In this document: positions 1-13,043 of the stretch, piece by piece
How positions within the stretch are numbered: position 1 is the first letter of the stretch
Layout: each line of letters starts with the position of its first letter
NCBI RefSeq assembly: GCF_014204985.1
Contig: NZ_JACHMP010000001.1
Location: forward strand, 2,542,001-2,606,000
Origin: Streptosporangium becharense
Lineage (GTDB): Bacteria > Actinomycetota > Actinomycetes > Streptosporangiales > Streptosporangiaceae
Reading direction: 5' to 3'
DNA: 64,000 nt
Made by a program: the position numbers and the translations under genes
The notes under the pieces: model-generated
What the model was told of the DNA's origin: nothing
The model's database searches: none
Seen by the model: the letters and a program-made list of their open reading frames with translations, nothing else

Positions 1-2
1 CC

Positions 3-308
3 CGCATCGACGGCGCCACCGAGTGGCAGGTGTTCCGCCGGATCACCGTCCCGCTGCTCGCCCCGGTGCTGCTCGTCGTGTTCGTCACGATGATCATCAA
101 CACGCTCAAGGTCTTCGACCTGGTCTTCATCATCGCGCCGGGGTCCGTGCAGCCGCAGGCCAACGTGATCGCGCTGGAGATGTGGCGCGTCTCCTTCGGC
201 GGCGGCGGCAACCAGGGGCTGGGCAGCGCGCTGGCCATCTTCCTGCTGGTGCTGGTCCTCCCCTTCATGATTCTCAACATCCGCCGGTTCAGGAGGGACA
301 ACCAGTGA
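3..308 (+). CDS. ABC transporter permease, MalF/UgpA type (5'-truncated by window edge)
   Basis: This is the C-terminal part of an inner-membrane permease of a binding-protein-dependent sugar ABC importer. The frame is open from the first bases, so the start lies outside the window. The fragment opens with the EAA-loop sequence RIDGATEWQVFRRITVPLL, which in this family contacts the ATPase subunit. Hydrophobic segments follow (LLVVFVTMIINTLKVFDLVFII and a last helix LAIFLLVLVLPFMILNI, each read from the frame). The stop overlaps the GTG start of the next permease (GTGA), so the two are translationally coupled, as in malF-malG pairs. The substrate cannot be told from this fragment. Confidence 0.9.
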   Translation, partial: RIDGATEWQVFRRITVPLLAPVLLVVFVTMIINTLKVFDLVFIIAPGSVQPQANVIALEMWRVSFGGGGNQGLGSALAIFLLVLVLPFMILNIRRFRRDNQ

Positions 309-1180
309 CGACCGCCACTCTCGGCGCCCCGCGGCGCGGCGCGGCCGGCCGGATCCTCGACCGGATCGGCGGCGGCCTGCTCCAGGCGGTGCTGGTCCTG
401 ATCGGCCTGTTCTGGCTGGTGCCGACCCTCGGCCTGTTCGTCGTCTCCGTCCGCACCGAGACGGCCAACAACTCCAGCGGCTGGTGGACGGCGTTCACCG
501 CGCCGGCGGAGCTGACCCTGAAGAACTACGCCGACCTGCTGGCCACCGGTTTCACCGCGTCGTTCTGGAACACGGTGTTCATCACCGTGCCCTCGACACT
601 CCTGGTGATCGGCATCGCGGCGATGGCCGCGTACGCCTTCGCCTGGATGGACTTCCCCGGCCGCGACACGTTGTTCCTCGTGGTGGTCGGCCTGCTGGTG
701 GTGCCGATCCAGATCGCGCTGATCCCGATCGCGAAGCTCTACGGCGGGATCGGCATCTTCGGCTCCATCGCCGGCGTGGTGCTCTTCCACGTGGCCTTCG
801 GGCTCCCGTTCGCCATCTTCCTGCTGCGCAACTTCTTCGCGGGCATCCCGAGCTCGCTGCTGGAGGCGGCGCGGATGGACGGGGCGAGCGAGTGGAAGAT
901 CTTCTCGACCGTGGTGTTCCCGCTGGCCAAGCCGGCGATCGCCTCGCTCGGCATCTTCCAGTTCCTCTGGGTCTGGAACGACCTGCTGGTGTCGCTGGTC
1001 TTCGCGAGCACCGAGAACCAGCCGATGACCAAGGCACTGCAATCACAAATGCGGCAATTCGGAACTAATGTCGACATCCTCGCGCCAGGGGCGTTCCTAT
1101 CGCTCATCATCCCGCTGCTCCTCTTCTTCGCCTTCCAGCGGTATTTCGTCCAGGGCATGCTCGCGGGCTCGGTGAAATAG
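305..1180 (+). CDS. ABC transporter permease, MalG type (carbohydrate importer)
   Basis: A 291-aa inner-membrane permease and partner of the preceding one in a sugar ABC importer. The GTG at 305 overlaps the upstream stop by 4 nt, and this start gives a short cytoplasmic N-terminus before the first membrane segment ([20 protein letters not shown]). About six hydrophobic segments are visible. The EAA loop reads [19 protein letters not shown] near residues 187-205 and is followed by [10 protein letters not shown], the usual MalG arrangement. No ATPase or binding protein is visible in the window; the binding-protein gene is presumably upstream. The substrate is unknown. Confidence 0.93.
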   Translation: MTTATLGAPRRGAAGRILDRIGGGLLQAVLVLIGLFWLVPTLGLFVVSVRTETANNSSGWWTAFTAPAELTLKNYADLLATGFTASFWNTVFITVPSTLLVIGIAAMAAYAFAWMDFPGRDTLFLVVVGLLVVPIQIALIPIAKLYGGIGIFGSIAGVVLFHVAFGLPFAIFLLRNFFAGIPSSLLEAARMDGASEWKIFSTVVFPLAKPAIASLGIFQFLWVWNDLLVSLVFASTENQPMTKALQSQMRQFGTNVDILAPGAFLSLIIPLLLFFAFQRYFVQGMLAGSVK

Positions 1181-1286
1181 GGGAAACCGCCCGGCCCCGG
1201 TGCGGCTCCCCCGGTTTCCGGCGGGAGCCGCGCCGGATTCCGGACGGGAGCCGTACCGGGTTTCAAACCCCGATAGGGTCAGCCGT

Positions 1287-1964
1287 ATGGCCGGACGTCC
1301 TTTGAACGAAGTCGTGGAAGCCGGGTGGGCCGAGGCCCTGGAGCCCGTCGCCGACAGGATCGCCCAGATGGGCGATTTCCTCCGGAAGGAGGTGGCCGAG
1401 GGCAGGCAGTACCTCCCAGCGGGGCCGAACGTGCTGCGCGCGTTCCAGCAGCCCTTCGACCAGGTCAAGGTGCTGCTCGTCGGGCAGGACCCGTACCCGA
1501 CACCCGGTCACCCGATCGGGCTGAGCTTCTCCGTCGCCGCCGACGTGCGTCCGATCCCGGGCAGCCTGCGCAACATCTACAAGGAGCTCACCGAGGACCT
1601 CGGGCTCCCCATGCCGAGCAACGGCGACCTGACCCCGTGGACCGAGCAGGGCGTGCTCCTGCTCAACCGGGTGCTCACCGTCATGCCGGGCAAGCCCGCC
1701 TCGCACCGCGGCAAGGGCTGGGAGGAGGTCACCGAGCAGGCCATCAAGGCCCTCGCCACCCGGGACAAGCCGCTGGTGGCGATCCTGTGGGGCCGCGACG
1801 CCCGCAACCTGCGTCCGATGCTCGGCGACGTCCCGGCCATCGAGTCGGCCCACCCGAGCCCCCTGTCGGCCCGCAACGGCTTCTTCGGCTCCCGGCCGTT
1901 CAGCCGGACGAACGAGCTTCTGGAGCAGCAAGGCGCGGCTCCGGTCGACTGGAAGCTCCCCTAG
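1287..1964 (+). CDS. ung: Uracil-DNA glycosylase, family 1
   Basis: A 225-aa cytoplasmic base-excision repair enzyme that removes uracil from DNA. The family 1 water-activating motif GQDPYP lies at about residues 66-71 with catalytic Asp68. The DNA-intercalation/minor-groove motif [19 protein letters not shown] is near residue 188, and the uracil-pocket segment LLLNRVLTV lies between. Length is normal for the family. The ATG at 1287 was chosen because the aligned family N-terminus begins there; upstream in-frame sequence is not conserved-looking. It is transcribed after the ABC permeases but separated by about 106 nt, so it is probably an independent unit. Confidence 0.96.
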   Translation: MAGRPLNEVVEAGWAEALEPVADRIAQMGDFLRKEVAEGRQYLPAGPNVLRAFQQPFDQVKVLLVGQDPYPTPGHPIGLSFSVAADVRPIPGSLRNIYKELTEDLGLPMPSNGDLTPWTEQGVLLLNRVLTVMPGKPASHRGKGWEEVTEQAIKALATRDKPLVAILWGRDARNLRPMLGDVPAIESAHPSPLSARNGFFGSRPFSRTNELLEQQGAAPVDWKLP

Positions 1965-2000
1965 GCTGATCCAACCTCACCAGGCACTAGGATTTCTACC

Positions 2001-2348
2001 ATGAGTGATGAATCGGGCACTGAACGCTATCTGCGTCTTACGGTTGAGCTTACGGTGGAGGTGCAGGACATCGCCGCCCTGCAGGCCGCCGCACTGAAGG
2101 AGATCAACCACCCTGAGGCCGACCTGGACGACGAGGAGCGCAGGGAGCAGGCGGAGCTGGTCTCCGCCGACGACACCGGGGCCACCGCGCTGCAGTGGCT
2201 GATCGAGCCGGACCACGTCCTGGGTCTGATCGAGCACGTCGACCAGATCGAGCCCCGCGAGGCCGTGCTGGGCGTGGAGCCCTCCGAGGGCCCCTCCGAC
2301 GAGGAAGACGACGACCACGACCACGCCGGTCACGGTCACGGTCACTGA
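2001..2348 (+). CDS. Small acidic protein with His-rich C-terminal tail, unknown function
   Basis: A 115-aa protein with no recognised enzymatic motif. The first 85 residues are acidic and probably mixed alpha/beta (YLRLTVELTVEVQDIAALQ, then an acidic helix and a LQWLIEPDHVLGLIEHV segment). The last 20 residues are a low-complexity Asp/Glu stretch followed by HDHAGHGHGH, which could bind metal ions. No signal peptide or membrane segment is visible. The gene starts 36 nt after ung and ends just before a strong hairpin. I do not recognise a function; metal binding is inferred only from the tail. Confidence 0.8.
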   Translation: MSDESGTERYLRLTVELTVEVQDIAALQAAALKEINHPEADLDDEERREQAELVSADDTGATALQWLIEPDHVLGLIEHVDQIEPREAVLGVEPSEGPSDEEDDDHDHAGHGHGH

Positions 2349-2357
2349 GAAGCGCCA

Positions 2358-2395
2358 CGCAGGGTGCCCGCCGGGCGACCGGCGGGCACCCTGCG
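2358..2395. terminator. Strong bidirectional hairpin terminator
   Basis: A perfect 17-bp inverted repeat (2358-2374 with 2379-2395) closes on a GCGA loop, 10 nt after the stop of the His-tailed protein. It lies between convergent transcription units, the photolyase gene arriving from the other side. There is no clear U tract, as is common for GC-rich actinobacterial terminators. Confidence 0.75.
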
Positions 2396-2541
2396 CGCGC
2401 CACCGGTCGGCGGTCGCGTCCGGTCCGTCACGACCGGCTCCCGGAGCCGCCCGGCCGATGCCCGGGCCGTCCGGCGGGGCCCGATCCGGCTGACCGGCTC
2501 CCAGCCCGTCGCGACCGGCCTTCGGCCCGTCCGACCGGCGC

Positions 2542-3819
2542 TCAGTCCATCGTGACCAGCGGCGCCGGATAACCGCCGACGCCGACCGGCAGCCGCCACG
2601 GCTCGTGGACCGACCTCGTGGGCACCGCGGCCAGCTCGGGAACGTATCGCCGGACGTACTCACCCTCCGGGTCGAACCGCCTGGCCTGCCGCAGGTGGTT
2701 GACGGTCCGGTTGGGCCGGGTGTCGTTGCCGGTCCCGGCGACCCACTGCCAGTTGCCGTAGTTGTTGGCCACGTCCCCGTCGAGCAGCCGCTCGGCGAAG
2801 AAGTCGGCGCCCACCCTCCAGTCGATCCGCAGCCTCCTGACCAGGAACGACGACACGATCATCCGGGCCCGGTTGTGCATCCAGCCCTCGGCGAGCAGTT
2901 GCCGGATCCCGGCGTCCACGATCGGCACCCCGGTCATGCCCTCCTGCCACGCCTGCACCGCGTCCCGGTCGTCGCGCCAGTCGTGCCCGCGGGGGCGGTA
3001 GTCGTCCCGGTTGACGCGCGGGAACGCCTGCGCCACCTGGTGGAAGAAGTCCCGCCAGCACAGCTGCCTGACGAAGTCGTCGCCCCCCTCGGCGAGCGCC
3101 TCCGTCTCCAGCGGCGACACGCAGCCGAACCGCAGGTAGGGGCTGAGCTTGGAGGTGCGGTTGCCCGCGAGGTCGTCGTGGCCGTCGGCGTAGTCGGATA
3201 CGCAGTGCCGCAGCCACTGGGTCATCCGGCGCCGCCCCACCGTCTCGCCGCCCCGGAACAGCTCGTGCGGCCCGTGCCGCGGCACGGGCAGCGGCCCGGG
3301 GGCCAGAGCGTCGGGGACGATGACCATGCCGGGGGCCTTGAGCACCTGGCGGCGCGGGTGGTCCTTCCAGACCCGCCAGTAGGGCGTGAAGACGCGGTAG
3401 TGGTCACCGCCGCCCGAGGGGCGGAGCGCGCCGGGCGGCACGACGGTGACGCCGGGGAAACAGCGGAACTCCATCCGGGCCGTCGCGCACTCCCTCGCCA
3501 GACGCCCCTCCCTGCGCCGGGCGAGGGAGCTGACGTCGGAGGCGGTGAAGACGGCCTGGGCGGCCACCTCGCCCGCGACCCGCATCGTCTGGGCGACGGG
3601 GTCACCCCGGCGGATCACGAGTTCGCCGCCCCGCTCCCGGAGCGACTCGCGCAGGTCGGCGAGGCATTCGGCCAGGAACCCCTGGCGGAGCCCCATGGGC
3701 ATGGCGGGGTCTGCGACGAACAGCGGGACGACCCGGCGCGCCTCGTCGCACGCGGCCGCGAGGGCGGGGTGGTCGTGCACCCGGAGGTCGCGGTTGAACA
3801 ACACGATGACGGTATCCAT
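2542..3819 (-). CDS. phr: Deoxyribodipyrimidine photolyase (class I type)
   Basis: A 425-aa FAD enzyme that repairs UV cyclobutane pyrimidine dimers using light. The N-terminal Rossmann-like antenna domain starts with VIVLFNRDLRVHDHPALAAA. The C-terminal FAD domain carries TSKLSPYLRFGCVSP, WRDFFHQV, TGVPIVDAGIRQLLAEGWMH and DGDVANNYGNWQWVAGTGND, hallmarks of class I photolyases. It is slightly shorter than typical (about 450-470 aa). The ATG at 3819 gives the normal N-terminus; no strong ribosome binding site is visible, and a GTG lies one codon upstream. It is divergent from the LitR-type regulator gene across a short region with a palindrome, suggesting light-controlled expression. Confidence 0.93.
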   Translation of the reverse strand: MDTVIVLFNRDLRVHDHPALAAACDEARRVVPLFVADPAMPMGLRQGFLAECLADLRESLRERGGELVIRRGDPVAQTMRVAGEVAAQAVFTASDVSSLARRREGRLARECATARMEFRCFPGVTVVPPGALRPSGGGDHYRVFTPYWRVWKDHPRRQVLKAPGMVIVPDALAPGPLPVPRHGPHELFRGGETVGRRRMTQWLRHCVSDYADGHDDLAGNRTSKLSPYLRFGCVSPLETEALAEGGDDFVRQLCWRDFFHQVAQAFPRVNRDDYRPRGHDWRDDRDAVQAWQEGMTGVPIVDAGIRQLLAEGWMHNRARMIVSSFLVRRLRIDWRVGADFFAERLLDGDVANNYGNWQWVAGTGNDTRPNRTVNHLRQARRFDPEGEYVRRYVPELAAVPTRSVHEPWRLPVGVGGYPAPLVTMD

Positions 3820-3899
3820 CACAATGGCATTTCGCCAGGTCACGCTCTGCTGGTTGCATCCGCGGGTGACCGGCGTTCCGAAGGCATGACCAGGCACCG

Positions 3900-3921
3900 G
3901 TACCGCCTGGCAGGCTGGTAC
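3900..3921. promoter_or_regulatory. Near-perfect palindrome between phr and the LitR-type gene, candidate operator
   Basis: Two nested perfect inverted repeats, GTACC/GGTAC outside and GCCTG/CAGGC inside, are separated by one central G and offset by a single extra T. This gives ten-base arms with a one-base bulge. It sits in the roughly 130-nt divergent region, 27 nt before the chosen regulator start. MerR-family proteins bind such spaced palindromes, so LitR is the obvious candidate ligand; that is inference. Confidence 0.4.
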
Positions 3922-3948
3922 GGCGATCACGGGCTTGGAGTGGACTGG

Positions 3949-4902
3949 ATGGACGAGCAGCGTCAGGCGGCGGCCGAGGAGGAGCCGGGGTACGGCATCG
4001 GGGCCGTGGCCAGGCGTCTCGGTGTGCCCGCACCCACCCTGCGGACCTGGAATCTGCGCTACGGCGTGGGCCCCAGTCGCCGCAGCCCGGGGGGGCACCG
4101 CCGCTACGACGCGCGTGACCTGTGGCGGCTCCAGGAGATGAACCGCCTCATCAAGAACGGGGTGCCGGCCGCGGACGCCGCCCGCGAGGTCCTCAGGATC
4201 CAGGTGATCCCCGCACCCGCCGCCCCGGAGAACGGGCGTCCGGCCGTCGCCGCGGAGCCGGCCGAGCCGCTTCCGGAGGCGGCGCACCGGCCGGTGATCC
4301 CGACGGTGGACATGCTGGCGCGGGCCGCGGTCACGCTGGACAGCCGGTCCGTCTCCGACTGGATCGGTGCGGCGCTGGCCCGGCACGGAGTCCTGTGGAC
4401 CTGGGAGGAGCTGGTCCTGCCGGTCTTCGAGGTGATCGTCCGGCGTCAGGTCGAGAGCGGGGCGAGCATCGAGGTCGAGCATCTGTTCTCCGACCGGGTG
4501 ATGGCCGCGCTGATCCGGTGTGCCGAACGCCCGGCGCATCCGATCAATGTCAGCCCGGTGCTGCTGGCCTGCGCCGAGGACGAGCAGCACAGCCTGCCGC
4601 TTCACACGCTGGCCGCCGTGCTGGCCACCGAGCACCGGGTGGAGACCCGGTTGCTGGGGGCGAGGACCCCGTACTCGGCGCTGGCCGACGCGATGCGGCG
4701 GCTCGGCCCGTCGGTCGTCTTCGTCTGGTCGCAGCAGGTCTCCACCGGTGACCCCGCCCCGCTTCTGTCGCTGCCCGCGCTCCGCCCGCCGAGCCGGATC
4801 GTCGCCGGGGGGCCGGGCTGGTGGGAGGGCCTCCCGCAGCCGATCCCGCACGTCACCACGTTCCAGAACGCCCTCACCCGGATCCTCTCCGCCCTGCGCT
4901 GA
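3949..4902 (+). CDS. litR: MerR-family regulator with B12-binding domain (LitR/CarH-like light sensor)
   Basis: A 317-aa regulator. The N-terminal MerR winged helix (about residues 14-80) includes GIGAVARRLGVPAPTLRTW, YGVGPSRRSPGGHRRY and DLWRLQEMNRLIKNGV. A helical bundle follows, then a cobalamin-binding Rossmann domain with EDEQHSLPLHTLAAVL, GARTPYSALADAMRRL and IVAGGPGWW. CarH proteins place the B12 adenosyl group against a W-x9-EH motif; here EH is at residues 177-178 but the Trp position is Gln167. The ATG at 3949 is preceded by GGAG at 8 nt; an upstream in-frame ATG at 3886 has no usable binding site. Neighbours (phr, ECF sigma, YbgA) match known light-response loci of actinomycetes. 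Confidence 0.85.
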   Translation: MDEQRQAAAEEEPGYGIGAVARRLGVPAPTLRTWNLRYGVGPSRRSPGGHRRYDARDLWRLQEMNRLIKNGVPAADAAREVLRIQVIPAPAAPENGRPAVAAEPAEPLPEAAHRPVIPTVDMLARAAVTLDSRSVSDWIGAALARHGVLWTWEELVLPVFEVIVRRQVESGASIEVEHLFSDRVMAALIRCAERPAHPINVSPVLLACAEDEQHSLPLHTLAAVLATEHRVETRLLGARTPYSALADAMRRLGPSVVFVWSQQVSTGDPAPLLSLPALRPPSRIVAGGPGWWEGLPQPIPHVTTFQNALTRILSALR

Positions 4903-4961
4903 CGCTCCCGGCCGCGTACGGCCGGGCGGGTGACGGGCAGCTCGCGGAGCACTCCGCACAG

Positions 4962-4990
4962 TTGCGCGCCAGAGAATCGAGGAGTATGAA
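4962..4990 (+). promoter_or_regulatory. Candidate promoter of the ECF sigma factor gene
   Basis: TTGCGC (4962-4967) and TATGAA (4985-4990) are separated by 17 nt and lie 38 nt before the start codon. The unusually AT-rich stretch that follows (about 4984-5010) stands out from the GC-rich surroundings. It is a vegetative-like promoter by inspection only. A LitR site overlapping it would be expected if the regulator controls the sigma gene, but the 3900-3921 palindrome is not repeated here. Confidence 0.4.
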
Positions 4991-5028
4991 TAAGTTTTGA
5001 GTAGGTTTTCTCGGCAAGGGGAGTTGGC

Positions 5029-5553
5029 ATGGAAGACAACTTGAACACCCGGCTCGCCGAGGGCGACGAAGCGGCGCTGGCCGAGTGCTTCCGCGCCCAT
5101 GGGCCTTTGGTCCGCTCCTACCTGCGGCGGTTCGTCCCGGCGCAGGACATCGAAGACCTGCAGCAGGTCGTGTTCTCCGAGGTCTGGCGGTCGCGGCACC
5201 GCTTCGACCCGGCACGCAGCCTCCCCGCCTGGCTGCTCGGCATCGCGCACAAGCGCGCGGTCGACCACCTCCGGGCACGCGTGCCGAACACGGTCCCGCT
5301 GGACGCCCTGGCCGACCCTGCCGGCGCCGACGGCCGGGCCGACGGCGACGACCTCGCGGAACGCGACCAGGTCCGGCGTGCCCTCGCCGAGCTGCCCGAA
5401 CCGCAGCGCCAGGCGATCGAACTGGCCTACTACGGCGAGCTGACCCAGCGGGAGATCGCCGAACGGCTCAGCGTCCCGCTCGGCACCGTCAAGGCGCGCA
5501 CGGCCCGCGGCCTGCGCCGCCTGTCGCTCCTCCTCCCCCGGTTCGCGGCGTGA
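5029..5553 (+). CDS. litS: ECF RNA polymerase sigma factor (LitS-like)
   Basis: A 174-aa extracytoplasmic-function sigma factor. Region 2 is at about residues 20-90 (RAHGPLVRSYLRRFV, QDIEDLQQVVFSEVWRSRHRF, PARSLPAWLLGIAHKRAVDHLR). Region 4 is at about 115-170 (LAELPEPQRQAIELAYYGEL, TQREIAERLSVPLGTVKARTA). No zinc-binding anti-sigma gene follows. The preceding gene is the LitR-type repressor, and in Streptomyces LitR controls an adjacent ECF factor, LitS, that drives photolyase and carotenoid genes in light. The symbol rests on this context. The ATG at 5029 is preceded by AAGGGGAG. Confidence 0.85.
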   Translation: MEDNLNTRLAEGDEAALAECFRAHGPLVRSYLRRFVPAQDIEDLQQVVFSEVWRSRHRFDPARSLPAWLLGIAHKRAVDHLRARVPNTVPLDALADPAGADGRADGDDLAERDQVRRALAELPEPQRQAIELAYYGELTQREIAERLSVPLGTVKARTARGLRRLSLLLPRFAA

Positions 5554-6596
5554 ACGCCCGCGCCGCCGCGTCCGGCGGCACCCACGCCACCGACCGCCGC
5601 ACCGCCGAAGGCCGCACCACCCCGACCACCCCGGCCACCCCGGCCACCCCGGCCGTCCGTCCGAGGATCGCGGTGTCCAGCTGCCTGATGGGCGAACCGG
5701 TCCGGTTCAACGGGGGCCACAGCCGCGACCGGTTCCTGAGCGGGGAGCTGGACGCCCACGTCGACTGGGTGCGGGTCTGCCCCGAGATGGAGATCGGCCT
5801 CGGCACCCCGCGCGAGACCCTGCGGCTGGAGCGCTCACCCGACGGCCCCCGCCTGATCGCCAGGAAGACCCGGACCGACCTCACCGCGCGGATGACGGCC
5901 CTGGCCGCCGAGCGGGCGAAGGGCCTCGACGTGGACGGGTACGTCTTCAAGTCCAGGAGCCCCAGCTGCGGGACGCACGGCATCCCGGTCTACGAGGGTG
6001 ACGCCCCCGCCGACCGCAGGGGCAGAGGGGTGTTCGCGGCCCTGATCCTCGACACGCACCCGATGCTGCCCGTGGAGGACGAGGGGCGGCTGAACGACGC
6101 CCTGCTCCGTGAGACCTTCGTGGAACGGGTCTTCGCCCACGCCAGGCTGCGCGCGCTGCTGCGGGGCGACTGGCGGCCCCGTGACCTCGTCGCCTTCCAC
6201 TCCCGGCACAAGATGCAGCTGCTGGCCCACGACCCGGCCGCCTACCGTGAGGCCGGGCGGGTGGTGGCCCGGGCGGGCCTGCGTCCCCGCGGGGAACTGG
6301 CCGCTGACTACACCCGCGTGTTCTCCGCCGCCCTCGCCACCAAGGCGTCCGTCGGCCGCAACGTCAACGTGCTGCAGCACTGCACCGGCATGCTGAACGA
6401 CGCGCTCGACCCGGCCCGGCGGGCCGACCTGGCGGAGGTCATCGCCTCCTACCGGGCGGGACGGGTGCCGCTCAGCGTGCCGGTGACCCTGCTCCGCCAC
6501 CACGCGCTGGGCGAGGCGGCGGAGTACGTCAGGGACCAGACCTACTTCTCGCCGTATCCGGAGGAGCTCCGGCTGCGCAACCACGTCCCCGGCTGA
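5550..6596 (+). CDS. YbgA-type protein, DUF523 + DUF1722
   Basis: A 348-aa cytoplasmic two-domain protein of unknown biochemistry. After a Thr/Pro-rich leader (about 35 residues), the DUF523 domain carries its conserved cysteines in SSCLMGEPVRFNGGHSRD, VCPEMEIGLGTPRE and SRSPSCGTHG, consistent with a metal or Fe-S site. The C-terminal DUF1722 domain contains LVAFHSRHKMQLLAHDP, NVLQHCTGM and SVPVTLLRHH. The GTG at 5550 overlaps the sigma gene stop by 4 nt, so the two are coupled. In E. coli ybgA lies directly upstream of the photolyase gene; its presence in a photolyase/LitR/LitS cluster here supports a role in light or UV response. Confidence 0.88.
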   Translation: MNARAAASGGTHATDRRTAEGRTTPTTPATPATPAVRPRIAVSSCLMGEPVRFNGGHSRDRFLSGELDAHVDWVRVCPEMEIGLGTPRETLRLERSPDGPRLIARKTRTDLTARMTALAAERAKGLDVDGYVFKSRSPSCGTHGIPVYEGDAPADRRGRGVFAALILDTHPMLPVEDEGRLNDALLRETFVERVFAHARLRALLRGDWRPRDLVAFHSRHKMQLLAHDPAAYREAGRVVARAGLRPRGELAADYTRVFSAALATKASVGRNVNVLQHCTGMLNDALDPARRADLAEVIASYRAGRVPLSVPVTLLRHHALGEAAEYVRDQTYFSPYPEELRLRNHVPG

Positions 6597-6775
6597 GCCG
6601 CGGACCCGGCGGACCGGGCCGGCCCCGCGACCGGAGCGAACCCCGGAGCCGGGCCACCACCCCCGGAGCCGGTCGGCCCCCGGAGCGGGCCGTCACCCCT
6701 GGACGCCGCCCCCCTGGACGCCGTAACCCGGAACGGGCCGGCTTCCCCGGAGCGAACCGGCATCCGGAAGCGACC

Positions 6776-8491
6776 TCACTCACCGGGGCGGTCGAGCCGT
6801 ACGACGGCGAGGGAACGCGGCGGCAGCGACAGCTCCGCCCCGTCCAGGGTCGTCGCCGGGTCGGAGGCCAGCAGGACGTGGCCGGGTGCGAGCGTCACCA
6901 TGATCGGAACCGTGCCGAGGTTGGCGGCCACCCGGAACCCTCCCCGGTGCACCACCAGCCAGGACTCGCCGTGGTCGACCCGGACCCGGTCGAGCCTCGG
7001 ATCGGTCAGCTCGGGGTGGGCACGGCGCAGCGCGATCAGGGCCCGGTACCAGTCGAGGTGGGCCCGGTGCGCGTCCTCATCCAGCTCGCTCCAGTCGAGC
7101 TTCGAGCGCAGGAACGTCAGCTCCTCGCCCGGGTCGGGCGCCTTCTCCGCCCAGTCGTCGTAGCCGAACCCGATGAACTCCCGCCGCCGCCGCTCACCCT
7201 CGCCCTCGCGCAGTTGCGGCTCGACGTGGTCGGTGAAGAACAGGAACGGCGTGCGCGTCCCCCATTCCTCCCCCATGAACAGCATGGGGGTGAACGGGGA
7301 GGTCAGCAGCAGCCCCGCGGCCAGCCGCAGCGCCTCGGGCGCCACCCGGTCGCCCTCGGCCCGGTTGCCGATCTGGTCGTGGTTCTGGATGCAGCACACG
7401 AACCGGTAGCCGGGCAGGTGCGCCGCCGGGCGGCCGTGGGATCGTCCGCGGAAGGACGAGAAGGTGCCGTCGTGATAGTAGGCGCGGGCCAGCACCTTGG
7501 GCAGCGCGCCGTGGAAGTCCTCGTAGTAGCCGTGCCGCTCACCGGTGACCGCCACGTGCAGCGCGTGGTGCACGTCGTCGTTCCAGGCCGCGGCGAGACC
7601 GTACCCGCCGGCCTCGCGGGGGGTCATCAGCCGAGGGTCGTTGAGGTCCGACTCGGCGATGAGGGTCAGCGGCCTGCCCACCGCCGCCGACAGCGCGTCC
7701 GTCTCGGCGGCCAGCTCCTCCAGGAGGTGGACGGCCCGGTTGTCGTGCAGGGCGTGCACGGCGTCGAGCCGCAGGCCGTCGATGTGGTAGTCGCGCAGCC
7801 ACTGCATGGCGTTCTCCACGAAGTAGCGGCGCACCTCGTCGGAGCCGGGCCCGTCGAGGTTGACGGCCTGCCCCCAGAAGGAGGCGGCGCTCTGGTGGAA
7901 GTACGGGCCGAAAGGCGCCAGGAAGTTGCCCGACGGGCCCAGGTGGTTGTAGACGACGTCGAGGATCACGCCGATCCCGTGCCGGTGGCAGGCGTCCACG
8001 AAGCGCTTGAGCCCGTCGGGGCCGCCGTAGTTCTCGGTGACGGCCCACAGGTCCACGCCGTCGTAACCCCAGTTGCGCTTCCCCGGCACCGGGGGCACCG
8101 GCATGATCTCCACGAAGTCGACGCCGAGGGCGTCCAGGTGCTCCAGCTTGCCGATGGCCGCCTCGAAGGTGCCCTCCGGGGTGAAGGTGCCGATGTGCAG
8201 CTCGTAGATGACCGCCCCCGGCAGGTCGCGTCCCCGCCACAGGTCGTCGCTCCACTCGAACCGGCCGTGGTCGTAGACCCGGCTCGGCCCGAAGATCCCC
8301 TCCGGCTGCCACTTGGACCGCGGGTCCGGCAGCGGCTCCCCTCCGTCCAGCCGGAACCGGTAGTCGGTGCCGTGCCCGGCGCCGGGCACCTCCGCCGACC
8401 ACCAACCGCCCCGCCGGGCCGACATCGGGTAGCGGACCCCGCCGATCTCCACGTCGACCGCGGTCGCCGCCGGCGCCCAGACCTCGAACAT
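6776..8491 (-). CDS. treZ: Malto-oligosyltrehalose trehalohydrolase
   Basis: A 571-aa GH13 enzyme that releases trehalose from malto-oligosyl trehalose, the last step of the TreY-TreZ route from glycogen. The N-terminal carbohydrate-binding segment begins MFEVWAPAATAVDVEIGG. The catalytic barrel shows DVVYNHLGPSGN, IDGLRLDAVHALHD (Asp nucleophile), LIAESDLNDPR (acid/base Glu) and QNHDQIGNRAEG. Length is usual. The ATG lies 3 nt after the treY stop, so it is the third gene of a glgX-treY-treZ operon. The 180 nt between its end and the convergent ybgA-type gene contain only short GC-rich repeats. Confidence 0.95.
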   Translation of the reverse strand: MFEVWAPAATAVDVEIGGVRYPMSARRGGWWSAEVPGAGHGTDYRFRLDGGEPLPDPRSKWQPEGIFGPSRVYDHGRFEWSDDLWRGRDLPGAVIYELHIGTFTPEGTFEAAIGKLEHLDALGVDFVEIMPVPPVPGKRNWGYDGVDLWAVTENYGGPDGLKRFVDACHRHGIGVILDVVYNHLGPSGNFLAPFGPYFHQSAASFWGQAVNLDGPGSDEVRRYFVENAMQWLRDYHIDGLRLDAVHALHDNRAVHLLEELAAETDALSAAVGRPLTLIAESDLNDPRLMTPREAGGYGLAAAWNDDVHHALHVAVTGERHGYYEDFHGALPKVLARAYYHDGTFSSFRGRSHGRPAAHLPGYRFVCCIQNHDQIGNRAEGDRVAPEALRLAAGLLLTSPFTPMLFMGEEWGTRTPFLFFTDHVEPQLREGEGERRRREFIGFGYDDWAEKAPDPGEELTFLRSKLDWSELDEDAHRAHLDWYRALIALRRAHPELTDPRLDRVRVDHGESWLVVHRGGFRVAANLGTVPIMVTLAPGHVLLASDPATTLDGAELSLPPRSLAVVRLDRPGE

Positions 8492-8494
8492 CGA

Positions 8495-12977
<4,483 letters not shown>

Positions 12978-13043
12978 TGCACCGCCCTTCAGCGGTGGAC
13001 AAATATGCCCCCTGTTTTCCTGGTCATGCACACATTCCGGGTC

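Noticed and set aside
3820..5268. Extension of the photolyase frame to 908 codons
   Set aside because: The added sequence runs antisense through litR and the start of litS, and lacks any photolyase homology; the canonical N-terminus begins at 3819.
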